Assembly: GCF_000382365.1 (NCBI RefSeq)
Contig: NZ_KB908229.1
Location: 58,827 to 122,826 of the forward strand
Direction of reading: 5' to 3'
Length of the DNA stretch: 64,000 nucleotides
Origin: Pannonibacter phragmitetus DSM 14782
Lineage (GTDB): Bacteria; Pseudomonadota; Alphaproteobacteria; Rhizobiales; Stappiaceae
The notes beneath the pieces were generated by a model, which saw nothing but the letters and a program-made list of their open reading frames with translations, searched no databases and had not been told where the DNA came from. Made by a program: the position numbers and the translations under genes. Below are positions 25,921 to 35,274 of this stretch, in pieces; position 1 is the stretch's first letter, and each line of letters begins with the position of its first letter.

Positions 25921-27432
25921 ATGAGCACGAAACCGAAGGCAGCCAAGGATCCCGAGCCGGTCACGGGCACAATCACGTTCATCCAGAGCCACCGGCCCGC
26001 GCTGGAGGATGGACTTTATGAGATCACCGTCGCCCAGCGCGTGCGGAACACGGATGCCAATGCGCGGCCGGATGCGCAGTTCGACGAAACCTATACACAT
26101 ACGCGGCGGTTCCAGGTCGCGGGGGCGCGTTTCTCCTTAGACAGCACGGCAATCGACAGCTCGTTTCCTCCCGCCGGCAGCCAGGGGGAATATGCGACGG
26201 TGCTGCCGCATGCCGTCTTCAACCTGCAAAGCCTGCCCTGGCAGCGCTCCCTCGGAGACGCACAGGACTCAAGCTGGCTTGCCCTGCTTGTCTTCGACGA
26301 AAATGATCCCCCGCCAAGGGTGAGCGAGGTCATGACGGGAGACCTGACGCCTGCGCCTTTCCCGCATGCGCAGGGCGAGGCTCCGGCCGCAAGCACGCTT
26401 CCTGCTGACGCCGTATCCTATCCGGGACTGACACTGGAATACGGCCAGTTTCCCTGGGACCCGTGCCGGGTGATTGATGTGCCCGTGGACCTGTTCAACG
26501 CCGTTGCACCGGGGCTTGCCGACATGCCCTGGCTGGCCCACAGCCGCACGGTGAGCAGCACGGCGCCGCTGCGGGCAGCAGGCCTTGCCAGCGGACAAAC
26601 CAGCATCGAGACCTCCGTTGTCACCGGCAACCGGCTGCCCGATCCGAACAGCCGTGTGACCGTGCATCTGGTTTCGCTCGAAGGCATGGCAAGCCTGCTC
26701 CCGCAAGGCGACAGCTACACGCCCGCAAACATCCTGCTGCCGGATGGGACGCCGGCCAAAACCATCCGCCTCGTAAGCCTTTTCAGCTGGAGCTACCGCT
26801 CGGTCGATCCGCAGCAGACCTTCACGGGCCTGTTGATGAACCTTGATGCCGAGGATGGACTGCGCGTCTTTGCCATCAAGAACGGCGCCGAAGATACCTC
26901 GGAAGCCGGCCGCTATGCCGCAAATGCGCTCAATCTCGGCTACACGCCAGCCAACCATCACACCCGTCAGGGCAGCCGCACGGTGTCGTGGTACCGCGGC
27001 CCGTTCGTCCCCTTCGAAGTCTCCGGCACGATCACTGTGCCGGTTCCCGGCGGCACGGACAGTGCCACTCCGATCCGCACGGCGGACGAGGCCGTGCGGT
27101 ACGATCCGGACACAGGGATGATGGACGTGAGCTACGCGGCCGCCTGGGAAATCGGCCGTCTTCTAGCCCTGCAGGACAAGGGTTTCTCGGATGCTCTCGT
27201 CCGGTGGAAAACCGGCAACACCCGGAAGGTGTTCGAGACTTTCGAGCGGCAGGTCCTGGAGGAAGCCTTCGGCGGAACCCTTGCCCTCACGCAGATGCGG
27301 GCCACCCGGGCTGACGGCAACGAGCTTCACCATGCCGCCGCCGATTTCATCCGCACCCGGCTCAAGCAGTTTCTCGCCCCGGGCCTTGGCAGCGGTGGCG
27401 GCCGTGACGGGCCGGCAGATAGGGAGGATTAA
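25921..27432 (+). CDS. Island protein 4, uncharacterised
   Basis: 503 residues, soluble, no signal peptide. Visible landmarks: ITVAQRVRNTDANARPD followed by YTHTRRFQVAGARFSL near the N-terminus, SWLALLVFDEND at about 118, VHLVSLEGM at about 249, FSWSYRSVDPQQTF at about 285 and YAAAWEIGRLLALQDKGFSD at about 405, then a helical arginine-rich C-terminus with a Gly-rich tail. I do not recognise the family. Start taken at ATG 25921; the gene begins 37 bp after the giant gene and ends 3 bp before the next, so it is made from the same transcript. Confidence 0.75.
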   Translation: MSTKPKAAKDPEPVTGTITFIQSHRPALEDGLYEITVAQRVRNTDANARPDAQFDETYTHTRRFQVAGARFSLDSTAIDSSFPPAGSQGEYATVLPHAVFNLQSLPWQRSLGDAQDSSWLALLVFDENDPPPRVSEVMTGDLTPAPFPHAQGEAPAASTLPADAVSYPGLTLEYGQFPWDPCRVIDVPVDLFNAVAPGLADMPWLAHSRTVSSTAPLRAAGLASGQTSIETSVVTGNRLPDPNSRVTVHLVSLEGMASLLPQGDSYTPANILLPDGTPAKTIRLVSLFSWSYRSVDPQQTFTGLLMNLDAEDGLRVFAIKNGAEDTSEAGRYAANALNLGYTPANHHTRQGSRTVSWYRGPFVPFEVSGTITVPVPGGTDSATPIRTADEAVRYDPDTGMMDVSYAAAWEIGRLLALQDKGFSDALVRWKTGNTRKVFETFERQVLEEAFGGTLALTQMRATRADGNELHHAAADFIRTRLKQFLAPGLGSGGGRDGPADRED

Positions 27433-27435
27433 GCC

Positions 27436-28302
27436 ATGGTTCGACTGAGCGCACGTGGCGGCGGACGCCTGCGGATGACATCCTTTCTTCAGGACCAGTC
27501 CAGCCTGAAGGCGGCCCTCGACGGCAACGATCCAGCCGCAACCGTGACGGACTGGCTCGGGCGGCTGAAGCAGCTGCAGGGAGTTCCGTTCCGCTATCTC
27601 GTGGCGAACGGACGGATGCTTCCCAACGAGTCCATCCGCTTCTTCAATGTCGATTTCAACTGGCTCTTCGCGCTGGTCGAGGGCGCCTGCAGCATCGGGC
27701 AATCAAGCGCGCTGGATGACACCCTGCACACGGTTACCATGCCCAGACTTCACGCAGCTGCAGACAAAGCTGCGGCGGCAGGCGAAACGGCACCTGATAC
27801 AGCATCGGGCTTCCTCCTGCGCAGTCAGGTTGTCGCCGGGTGGCCGAAACTCGAGATCGTGGCCTTTGATGCCAGCAATCAGGAACTGACGAACGTGATC
27901 CGCATGGAGCGGGTCACGGACTCGATCCTGCTTTATGTGGTTGAAGGCCAGTTGGACAAGGTGATCCTGCGTGAGCCGGCAATTGGCCTGCATTTCGGCA
28001 TCGGCATTCAGGGTGGCAAGCCCTTGCGCTATGTCACCGTTCCAAAGACAGCGCCTGAGGGCACGCGCCCCGGTGACCAGATTGACGGCGCCAGCGTGAC
28101 CCCCGTCTACAGGGACGCAACCCATCGCACAATCCAGATCGCCAGGCTCGCGTCGGATCTTTCCGCCGCTCTTTACGCCCGCGATGCCGACAACTCCGCC
28201 GATGGCAGCAAACTTCCCTTCACCTCCGCCGAGTTCGCACTGCAACTTGTTGAAGGAACGCAGGAAGTCACGTTCCAGACGGCACCGAAGGAGGACGAGT
28301 GA
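27436..28302 (+). CDS. Island protein 5, uncharacterised
   Basis: 288 residues. The core GFLLRSQVVAGWPKLEIVAF, then RMERVTDSILLYVVEGQLDKV and EPAIGLHFGIG, forms a compact alpha/beta unit that looks conserved in type (I have a general memory of similar phrases in actinobacterial and other proteins, without a name). The C-terminal stretch FALQLVEGTQEVTFQ may be a beta strand pair. AGGGAGGA stands just before ATG 27436. Only 3 to 4 bp separate it from its neighbours, so tight co-translation and perhaps physical association with proteins 4 and 6 are likely. Confidence 0.75.
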   Translation: MVRLSARGGGRLRMTSFLQDQSSLKAALDGNDPAATVTDWLGRLKQLQGVPFRYLVANGRMLPNESIRFFNVDFNWLFALVEGACSIGQSSALDDTLHTVTMPRLHAAADKAAAAGETAPDTASGFLLRSQVVAGWPKLEIVAFDASNQELTNVIRMERVTDSILLYVVEGQLDKVILREPAIGLHFGIGIQGGKPLRYVTVPKTAPEGTRPGDQIDGASVTPVYRDATHRTIQIARLASDLSAALYARDADNSADGSKLPFTSAEFALQLVEGTQEVTFQTAPKEDE

Positions 28303-28306
28303 GCCA

Positions 28307-31300
28307 ATGGCAGCCCTTTCCGACACGCTCGTTGTCCCGGTTGATCTTGCCGCGCTGTGCGTCGGCGAGACGGACGTCAACGGATCAGCAACACAGCCCT
28401 ATGGCACAAAAGACTTCTCGCGGCTGGCCCCGGATTTCTCGCTGCTGCCTTATGCTGCGGACGGCACCGCCCGCAACTCTGGCCCCTATCTCAGCACCCA
28501 GGTCCTGCCCGGCGCGTTCCAGAAGGCCTCCGATCCGCTCGACACAGGCATCCACCTGCACTGGGCACTGCCGGAGACCCTCACGCACGGGACGCAGAAC
28601 ACGGCAGGGTCGATCAGTTTCCAGGCCGCACCAAACCGCTGGCTCGTGCTTCGCATCGCGACAAACACGGCCGTACCGCAAACTCCCGAGACCAGCCTGA
28701 AGGCCTGGATCCTCGAAAGCGACCGGCTGTGGGACGGAGAAACCCCGCTGCAGCCTACCGATCCAGTACAGAATGCGGCAAGCTTGGCCGTTCCGATCGA
28801 GCCCAATCCGAATGTGCAGCCCAACAAATCCTGGAAGACACTGGGCCGGGTGTTTGCGCTCGACGGCTGGGCAGAAGACCCGTCCGCCCAGCGCGCGGAC
28901 CTGACGGCGCTCGGCTATGGCGAGGCGATCTATGCCGCAACCTACCAGCTTTGCCCGAATGTTTTCGGCTTCTGGGACACGCTGGCGGATCTTGACCCCG
29001 CCGCCTACCCGCCTGCGAGCACGCGCGTATCCTATCTTCTGGCTGGCTGGCATGCGGATGCCAAGGACGACCCGCTCACCCGGATTTCCTATCCTGCCGG
29101 GGCCACGCTGGCCGAAAAGATCGCAGCAATCGCAGCAGCTTATGGCTGGAGCTTCCCGGCAGACGGCCTTGCAGCGGTGCCCGGCCGGACCGTTTACACC
29201 TCTCTGCTGACCGACATCGCCTGGGACAAGACCACCCACTACATCACGCCGCGCCAGCCCGGCCCAGCAGGCATCGAGGTTGCGATCGGCAACACCACCC
29301 CGGAAGCCCTGTCGGCACTGATTGCGGCACAGCCGGACTTCGCAGGGCTGCAGAATGTCGAACTGATCCTCAATGCACTTCAGCTTGGCCTGCTGACACG
29401 GATCGAACTGCCGGGAGGCCTGCGCGATGTCGAGGATGCCCTGCACAAGAACGGCTTTGCCTCAGCCAGCCAGGGCACGGTCTGGACCATCGAGGCAGCA
29501 ACGGGCGCAGATCTAGGTTCCGCCGAGGGCGCTCCCAGTCTGGCCGAATTGCCGCCGGAGACGGGCGATGCACTCAACGCTCTCAATCTTGCACAGGCGC
29601 AGGCCGATGAGCTTGAGCGCAACTGCGACAGTCTGAGGGCCCGCATCTTCGCCGACTGGGTGCGCTACATGCAGATCCAGTATTCCCCGCCCCCGCCCGG
29701 CGGGTATCCGGTCACGGCAGATCAGGCGCGCCAGTTCATCACAGCCGAAACCGGCAGCCTGAACACCCTGCTGTCGGATCTGCAGACCGCCAGACAGTCT
29801 GTGTTGACTGCTCAGACCGCCCTTCTGGACATTCTCGACCCGCGTTACAGCCTGACAACGACGGACGGCGCAAGGTTCTATGCCCCGACGGATCCGGCCC
29901 TGCTCTTCTCAGGCGAAGAGGTGCGTCCGGCATACAGGGCAGCACCCGCCGAAGCCCGCGATCCGGCGGGCAACATGGTTTGCCGTGTGGCCACCACGGT
30001 CCTGAGTTCCCTCACCGCCACCAGCGGCCAGTCACAGTTCATGATCAATGCCGCATCGCTGCCTGCCCTTGCTCTTCCGGCCGGATTGCCGGTTGCGGAG
30101 GCCATGACCGCCCTGACCGGTGAAGCCTTCCTCGCAGATCCCGTGCAGGCCCCCGTTGCCGCAGCTGCATTCGCGAAGCTCGGAGGGGCGGGCAATCCGG
30201 CGCTTGCCGATTTCTCCAGTTTCACCGCACAGATTCAGGCCGCACAAGCCGCTCTCTACGGAACGGCGCCAGAGCCCTCACTGCATTTCACCGGCACCCC
30301 GCCGAGCCCGCTCGCCTTCAAACCCTGGTCGCGGCCATGGCTGCCAATCATCCTGCAGTGGGAGGTGGAGCATTTTCCCAATGCCCTTCCCCCATACCCG
30401 CCCGGCTTTCTGACCGCGAATTACACCTTCGGGCCGGACGAGCTTGATCTGCAGTTCAACGGCAGCATTCCGGCTGACAAGAGCAACAGCCGGACCTATG
30501 AGGGCACGATCGTTCTGACCGGCAACACGGAAATCAACATTCGCCAGCAGATCGAGGCCTATCTCACCAATTTCCCCGATTCAGACATCGACGCCGAGCT
30601 GCGCGAGATTCTCGACAACCTTCATCCGGCGATGCAGGCGCAGGCGCTCAGCGGTTTCAACCAGTCCTTCCTCATGCTGGCCCGCATCCTGCAAATGGGC
30701 GTTTCCGATCCGCTGGGGATTCTCAAGGGCGTGTTCTTTGCCAATTTCACCAATGTCACGGTGAAAGAGGCTGCCGCTGGTTTCAACACCGACAGCCCGC
30801 TTGGCAACAACACCTTCTCGCCACTGCGCAATGGCGGGTTCCGTGTGACCCGGGTGCGCATCATCGACACATTCGGACAGCCACTGGACCTTGCCGCTCC
30901 AGCCATCGTGCGGGCTGAGAACCTGATCCCTCCCGCCGAAAGCGAAGAACTGATCAACCTGCCGCTCCGGATCACGCAGCCCTCGCGGCTCCTCTTCAAC
31001 TGGCTGTCGGCGGACAATGATGCGGTGGAGATGAACAGCCATCCGGCAACGACACCCGTCTTTGGCTGGGTGCTGTTCAACCGGCTCGACCAGGCCCTGA
31101 TGATCTATGACGAAAGCGGGACGGCCCTCGGCTCGTTCAACCTGCTCGGCCCCTTCTGGCAAGGCGCCCCCGGCAATCAGGCGACTTTCGCAAAGCCCAT
31201 CGAGGAAGTCTTCGCCGAAGCAAATCCGCATCTGCGCGCCTTCGCCCTGGGCATGTCCTCCGCCGCCGACCCGGTTGCCTATCTGGGAGAAATGCTGAAG

Positions 31301-32071
31301 GCCATCGACAAGAGCCTGGGCTTCATTGCCCCCGGCCAGAACCAGCCCTTCGACAGCCTTTCGATCCTGATCGGCCGGCCTCTCGCCCTGACGCGCGCCT
31401 CGCTGGACCTTCAGCTGCTCGGCCTGCCGGCCATGAACCAGAGCCTTGCAAGCTTCGCCGCCGCAACCGGAGCATCTGATCCGCTGCAGCGGGACGATGG
31501 CGGCGCAACGGCCGTCGAAATCCCTGTCGTGCTCGGTGCATTCGACGACATTGACGACGGGCTGACCGGCTACTTCATCGATGACGGCAGCGGGACGTCC
31601 TACCAGACTTTCTACACGGAAGCGGCAGACCCGGGGAACAGCCACGGCGTCAAGCCGCCTGCGCCGGACCAGATCACCCTCGTCACATCGGCTGCGAGCA
31701 CACCCGTAACCGTCGCGATGCTGATTGATCCGAATGCACCGGTCCATGCACGCACGGGCCTGCTGCCGCTCACCGAACTCGCCATCCCGTCCTCGATGAT
31801 CTCCAACGATCTGGCCCGGATCGCTGTGACCTTCCTCACCACACCGGTGCTTCTGACCGGCGAGCCGCAAATCCCGGTGCCGCCCGAGAGCGGATACGTG
31901 TGGAACTGGGTCACGCAGATCGCAGGTGCGGGCCAGTGGAGCGTGACGCCGGTAGCCGGCGGTGACGACGTCTCATTGCTGCCGCAGCAGATCCAGGAAG
32001 GCTGGCTCAAACTCGAACACGCGCCGGACACGCGCAGCGGCGCAAGCCCCCGGCGTTTCCGCAAGAAGTGA
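28307..32071 (+). CDS. Island protein 6, 1254-residue uncharacterised protein
   Basis: 1254 residues, no signal peptide. N-terminal 400 residues: beta-rich with TGIHLHWALPETLTHG at about 82 and repeated tryptophans. A helical, probably coiled-coil insert spans about 420-515 (NLAQAQADELERNCDSLRAR, then SLNTLLSDLQTARQSVLTAQ), followed by RFYAPTDPALLFSGEEVRP, a short motif that ends the insert. The C-terminal half is again beta-rich. The arrangement beta/coiled coil/beta suggests a structural or adaptor protein that spans two partners. Start ATG 28307 lies 4 bp after the previous stop; AGGAGG at 28289-28294 is unusually distant. Family not recognised. Confidence 0.75.
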   Translation: MAALSDTLVVPVDLAALCVGETDVNGSATQPYGTKDFSRLAPDFSLLPYAADGTARNSGPYLSTQVLPGAFQKASDPLDTGIHLHWALPETLTHGTQNTAGSISFQAAPNRWLVLRIATNTAVPQTPETSLKAWILESDRLWDGETPLQPTDPVQNAASLAVPIEPNPNVQPNKSWKTLGRVFALDGWAEDPSAQRADLTALGYGEAIYAATYQLCPNVFGFWDTLADLDPAAYPPASTRVSYLLAGWHADAKDDPLTRISYPAGATLAEKIAAIAAAYGWSFPADGLAAVPGRTVYTSLLTDIAWDKTTHYITPRQPGPAGIEVAIGNTTPEALSALIAAQPDFAGLQNVELILNALQLGLLTRIELPGGLRDVEDALHKNGFASASQGTVWTIEAATGADLGSAEGAPSLAELPPETGDALNALNLAQAQADELERNCDSLRARIFADWVRYMQIQYSPPPPGGYPVTADQARQFITAETGSLNTLLSDLQTARQSVLTAQTALLDILDPRYSLTTTDGARFYAPTDPALLFSGEEVRPAYRAAPAEARDPAGNMVCRVATTVLSSLTATSGQSQFMINAASLPALALPAGLPVAEAMTALTGEAFLADPVQAPVAAAAFAKLGGAGNPALADFSSFTAQIQAAQAALYGTAPEPSLHFTGTPPSPLAFKPWSRPWLPIILQWEVEHFPNALPPYPPGFLTANYTFGPDELDLQFNGSIPADKSNSRTYEGTIVLTGNTEINIRQQIEAYLTNFPDSDIDAELREILDNLHPAMQAQALSGFNQSFLMLARILQMGVSDPLGILKGVFFANFTNVTVKEAAAGFNTDSPLGNNTFSPLRNGGFRVTRVRIIDTFGQPLDLAAPAIVRAENLIPPAESEELINLPLRITQPSRLLFNWLSADNDAVEMNSHPATTPVFGWVLFNRLDQALMIYDESGTALGSFNLLGPFWQGAPGNQATFAKPIEEVFAEANPHLRAFALGMSSAADPVAYLGEMLKAIDKSLGFIAPGQNQPFDSLSILIGRPLALTRASLDLQLLGLPAMNQSLASFAAATGASDPLQRDDGGATAVEIPVVLGAFDDIDDGLTGYFIDDGSGTSYQTFYTEAADPGNSHGVKPPAPDQITLVTSAASTPVTVAMLIDPNAPVHARTGLLPLTELAIPSSMISNDLARIAVTFLTTPVLLTGEPQIPVPPESGYVWNWVTQIAGAGQWSVTPVAGGDDVSLLPQQIQEGWLKLEHAPDTRSGASPRRFRKK

Positions 32072-32078
32072 GGACCGC

Positions 32079-34427
32079 ATGAGCGCACAGGCATCAATCG
32101 GACTGGCCATCGCCAATGCCACAACCGGTGAAGCGGTCATCTACGTGACCCAAGACACGGCGATGAACGATCTCGTCTTCACCGTTACCTACTCCGGCAG
32201 CTCACCGGTCACCTTCAAGGGGGGCACTCCGGTCCCGGAAGGCCAGATCACACCACAGAGCCCGGCATCCCTCTACTTCACCATCACCCCATTCCTGACG
32301 CCGGCAGAATTCCAGGCAATCAAAGTAACCCCGCCCGCTGGCTGGCAGGCGGCCCAGCTGACAAGTTTTGCGCTCACCCCGGTTTCCGACATCACGGTAC
32401 AGCCGGGCGACAGTTTCGTCTTCCACCTGAGCAATCTTGCCGCCGATGGCCAGACGGGCCCCGGTTCATTCAACGTCACGAATTACAATGTGCCCGGCGT
32501 TGCCGACAACGGAACGCAGCTCGCCCTCGCCCTCGAACTGCCCCCATCGACCCACAAGCGTCTTGCGGACGTGCTGACAATCTCCTTTGCCGAGGGCAAT
32601 ACGGTCTTCATCGACGTGAACAACAGCGGCTCGATCCCGCCGAATGCGCTGATCCTCCGGCTCGACAACACCGCATTGCAGCCAATCGTCCCGCCCGATA
32701 CGCCATGGCCCGGCACCCCGGTTTTCTATCTCAGCTTCGTGACCGCAACCAGCGGCCCCGGCTATGGCGCGCTGACCACAATCGACAGGCTGAAGAACGT
32801 CACCGTGTCACTCGCCGGTGACTACGGGACAACCTGGACCATCCAGGATCGCACCCAGGAAACCCCTCCCCACTGGGCCATCTACCCGAAAAGTCAGGAG
32901 ATTCTCGGGATCGGGGCAAGCGCGCTCGTCGAATTCAGGATTGACGGCATCGTCACCAGCTTCGAACCCTCAGGCACCAACCTCTACCTTCAGTCCTCCG
33001 GCATTCCCGGTTTCGATGACGGTGTTCAGGCGCTGGTCATCGACAAGCGGCCGCCTCAGCTTGCGATCCAGGATTTCAGTTCCGGCAAGAACAATGTCGC
33101 CGCCGGAACGCAGGTTCCGCTGAACTGGCGGACCTTCGATGCAAACCGCTGCGAATTGAGCCCGGTGAACGGCCAAAGCGTGCCGGTTCCGGTGCAGTCG
33201 CCGGGCACCTATGCGGTCACGCCCACGATGACGACAACCTATACGCTGACGGCCTTCAACGACACGCAAGGGACCCGCACGAGCCTTCCCCTGACCATCG
33301 ATGTCCTGCCGGTCCGCTTCACACAGCAACTGAGCGCGTCCCCCTCCACCGGGATCCACTACGGTGATCCGGTCTCCCTGTCCTGGGCGACCTCCTCCGC
33401 CACAGCCTGCACGATCAGCCCGCCGGTCAACGGCTCAAGCACGGTACCGCTTTCGTCCTCAGGTCTCGTCATCAACCCCGCCGCCACGGTTCAATACACC
33501 GTCACGGCACAGGGGCAGAACGGGCCTGTGCAAAGCAGCCTGACCATCGTACCCATTCCCAACGGCTGGCGCAGCGCCGCCAATGCGGGACTGTGGACCA
33601 CGTTTTCCCGGCCGGTTCTGATCCCTGATTTTGCCGGGCGGCTGTGGTTCCTGGCTGGAGGCTCCGAAGAACTGAAAAGCTCAATTTTCCGCAGCATTGA
33701 TGGCTTCAGCTGGGACTACGCGACCGACAATGCAGCCTACTCCCCGCGTGGGGATGCCGCTGGCTGTGTCTTTGACGGGCGCATGTGGCTGACGGGCGGC
33801 AAGACCCGGGCTGGCAGCGTGAACGAGATCTGGAGTTCAGCAGACGGCGTCACCTGGACACAGGCTGCCGCAAATGGCCACTGGTCCCCGCGCAGCCGCC
33901 ATGCCTGCCTCGCCTTTGCGGGTAAACTCTGGATCTTCGGCGGAGCAGATGCAAACGGGCAGCCGCTGGGCGACGTCTGGAACTCTCTGGATGGGGTGAA
34001 CTGGACACAGGTCACGGCCAAGGCGGTCTGGCCGACCCGGTCTGCGCTTGGTGCGGTGGTCTTCGGAGGAGCCATGTGCATCATAGCAGGCAATGGGTCC
34101 AATGGACCGCTCGCCGATGCCTGGCAAAGCATGGACGGGCTCTATTGGGACGGCCTTGCGAGCACGCCCAACTGGCTGGCCCGCTCCAGCCCCAACGTCA
34201 ACGTCGTCAACGGATCGCTCTACGTAATCGGCGGAACAGGCCGCGATGGCAAGGCCATCTCGGACAACAATATCCTTGCTCCCGGAAAACCCTGGAGCTT
34301 CGGGGCTGGGCCGGGCTGGAGCGGAGACACGCTCAACGTTGCGTCTGCCGCGTTTCTCGGCGCCCAATGGTTCGCCGGCGGCACGGCCGGAGCACAGGCA
34401 AACCGCACCGTGTGGGGATTGGGATGA
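32079..34427 (+). CDS. Island protein 7 with Ig-like modules and a C-terminal kelch-type propeller
   Basis: 782 residues. Residues 1-340: beta-rich, unknown. Two Ig/PKD-like modules follow at about 345-435 and 440-510, each with a VPLNW or VSLSW strand, a central Cys and a TTYTLTA or VQYTVTA strand. From about 525 to the end there are kelch-like blades of about 50 residues: LWFLAGGSEE, MWLTGGKTRAGSVNEIW, LWIFGGADANGQPLGDVW, MCIIAGNGSNGPLADAW and LYVIGGTGRDG. No signal peptide. The modules are typical of ligand- or protein-binding tips. Last gene of the island; a degenerate copy of the 3' hairpin family follows. Confidence 0.82.
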   Translation: MSAQASIGLAIANATTGEAVIYVTQDTAMNDLVFTVTYSGSSPVTFKGGTPVPEGQITPQSPASLYFTITPFLTPAEFQAIKVTPPAGWQAAQLTSFALTPVSDITVQPGDSFVFHLSNLAADGQTGPGSFNVTNYNVPGVADNGTQLALALELPPSTHKRLADVLTISFAEGNTVFIDVNNSGSIPPNALILRLDNTALQPIVPPDTPWPGTPVFYLSFVTATSGPGYGALTTIDRLKNVTVSLAGDYGTTWTIQDRTQETPPHWAIYPKSQEILGIGASALVEFRIDGIVTSFEPSGTNLYLQSSGIPGFDDGVQALVIDKRPPQLAIQDFSSGKNNVAAGTQVPLNWRTFDANRCELSPVNGQSVPVPVQSPGTYAVTPTMTTTYTLTAFNDTQGTRTSLPLTIDVLPVRFTQQLSASPSTGIHYGDPVSLSWATSSATACTISPPVNGSSTVPLSSSGLVINPAATVQYTVTAQGQNGPVQSSLTIVPIPNGWRSAANAGLWTTFSRPVLIPDFAGRLWFLAGGSEELKSSIFRSIDGFSWDYATDNAAYSPRGDAAGCVFDGRMWLTGGKTRAGSVNEIWSSADGVTWTQAAANGHWSPRSRHACLAFAGKLWIFGGADANGQPLGDVWNSLDGVNWTQVTAKAVWPTRSALGAVVFGGAMCIIAGNGSNGPLADAWQSMDGLYWDGLASTPNWLARSSPNVNVVNGSLYVIGGTGRDGKAISDNNILAPGKPWSFGAGPGWSGDTLNVASAAFLGAQWFAGGTAGAQANRTVWGLG

Positions 34428-34432
34428 TACCA

Positions 34433-34475
34433 GCTCTCGATGAGCCTGGCATGGTGAGAGCAGATCAAGCCCGTT
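34433..34475 (+). repeat. Degenerate copy B of the repeated 3'-element
   Basis: Outer arms GCTCTC / GAGAGC (34433-34438 and 34456-34461) enclose CGATGAGC-like sequence; it is followed by ATCAAGCCCGT, which matches TCAAGCCCGT after copy A at 18221-18253. It lies directly after the last island gene. The inner part of the stem no longer pairs. Confidence 0.5.
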
Positions 34476-34502
34476 CAGCGAGAGGGCTAATGGCCGGACC
34501 TG

Positions 34503-35114
34503 TCAGAGCATGGCTTCACCGACACGGTGCAACGTCCAGCACAGCGCCGTGAGGCACAGGACTGCGAAGACCAGCAGCAGCCCGTCACGGGTGAGGATTG
34601 CGGCGGCGACCAGGGCAATGAAGCTGGAGGCAATCGTGGCACTGCCAGGTACCAGCTCCATGAATGGCATGAAGACGGTCAGCGCCATGATCATCGTCAG
34701 CCAGACATAGAGACAGGGCTTCTCCGTCAATACGCTGAAGCGCGGCTGAAGTATGTGATCGACGAATGCAACCGGTTTGCGCAGCCAGGATACCGCCCCG
34801 CGCAGCCGTCCGCCGGAGATTTCCCGCCGGTGCAGAATGCCGGGAAGCCATATGTGCCGCCGCCCGAGGATCACCTGCGCCACCAGAATGAACTCAAGAA
34901 GGGCAACAAGGGTCGTCATGCCCGGCAAGATGCTGGCCGGAGATACGGTAATCAGCGCAAAAATGAGCATGAGCGCCGCAAAAGAACGGGCACCGATAGC
35001 CTCGACCATCGTGCCGATGCTGACCGCTTCCGCCTTGCCTGCCTCCTCCAGTTGGTCCAGCACTACCCCGAGCACGAGGTTGTTGTCCTGCATCTCCAGC
35101 ACCGTCCTTTTCAT
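34503..35114 (-). CDS. ExoD-family membrane protein
   Basis: 203 residues with four to five membrane helices. The N-terminal LDQLEEAGKAEAVSIGTMVEA and the helix FAALMLIFALITVSPASILPG are the signature of ExoD, named for an exopolysaccharide and alkali-stress locus of Sinorhizobium; its biochemical role is not settled. It is convergent with the island and separate from the catabolic block by 160 bp. No obvious operon partner. Confidence 0.87.
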   Translation of the reverse strand: MKRTVLEMQDNNLVLGVVLDQLEEAGKAEAVSIGTMVEAIGARSFAALMLIFALITVSPASILPGMTTLVALLEFILVAQVILGRRHIWLPGILHRREISGGRLRGAVSWLRKPVAFVDHILQPRFSVLTEKPCLYVWLTMIMALTVFMPFMELVPGSATIASSFIALVAAAILTRDGLLLVFAVLCLTALCWTLHRVGEAML

Positions 35115-35274
35115 TTACCGCTGACAGGAAACCCGGCTGAGGCAGGACTGTTCCACCAAGGCTGGAACATTTCCGCCGGGTGCTGGCAGGAGTGGCAAGC
35201 GCGCACATGCTGAGGCTGACCTCCGAGGAAACCGGCAGGACAGGACCGGGAGACTTATGCTCCGCTCCCCGCGT

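Noticed and set aside
18809..34427. Island read as a contractile injection or phage tail locus
   Set aside because: No sheath, tube, baseplate, spike or AAA+ ATPase gene is recognisable, and the proteins lack tail-type motifs.
18221..34475. Hairpin copies A and B as integration attachment sites
   Set aside because: A third copy ends an unrelated gene at 53657 and no integrase is present, so a terminator-type role is simpler; kept only as a low-interest observation.
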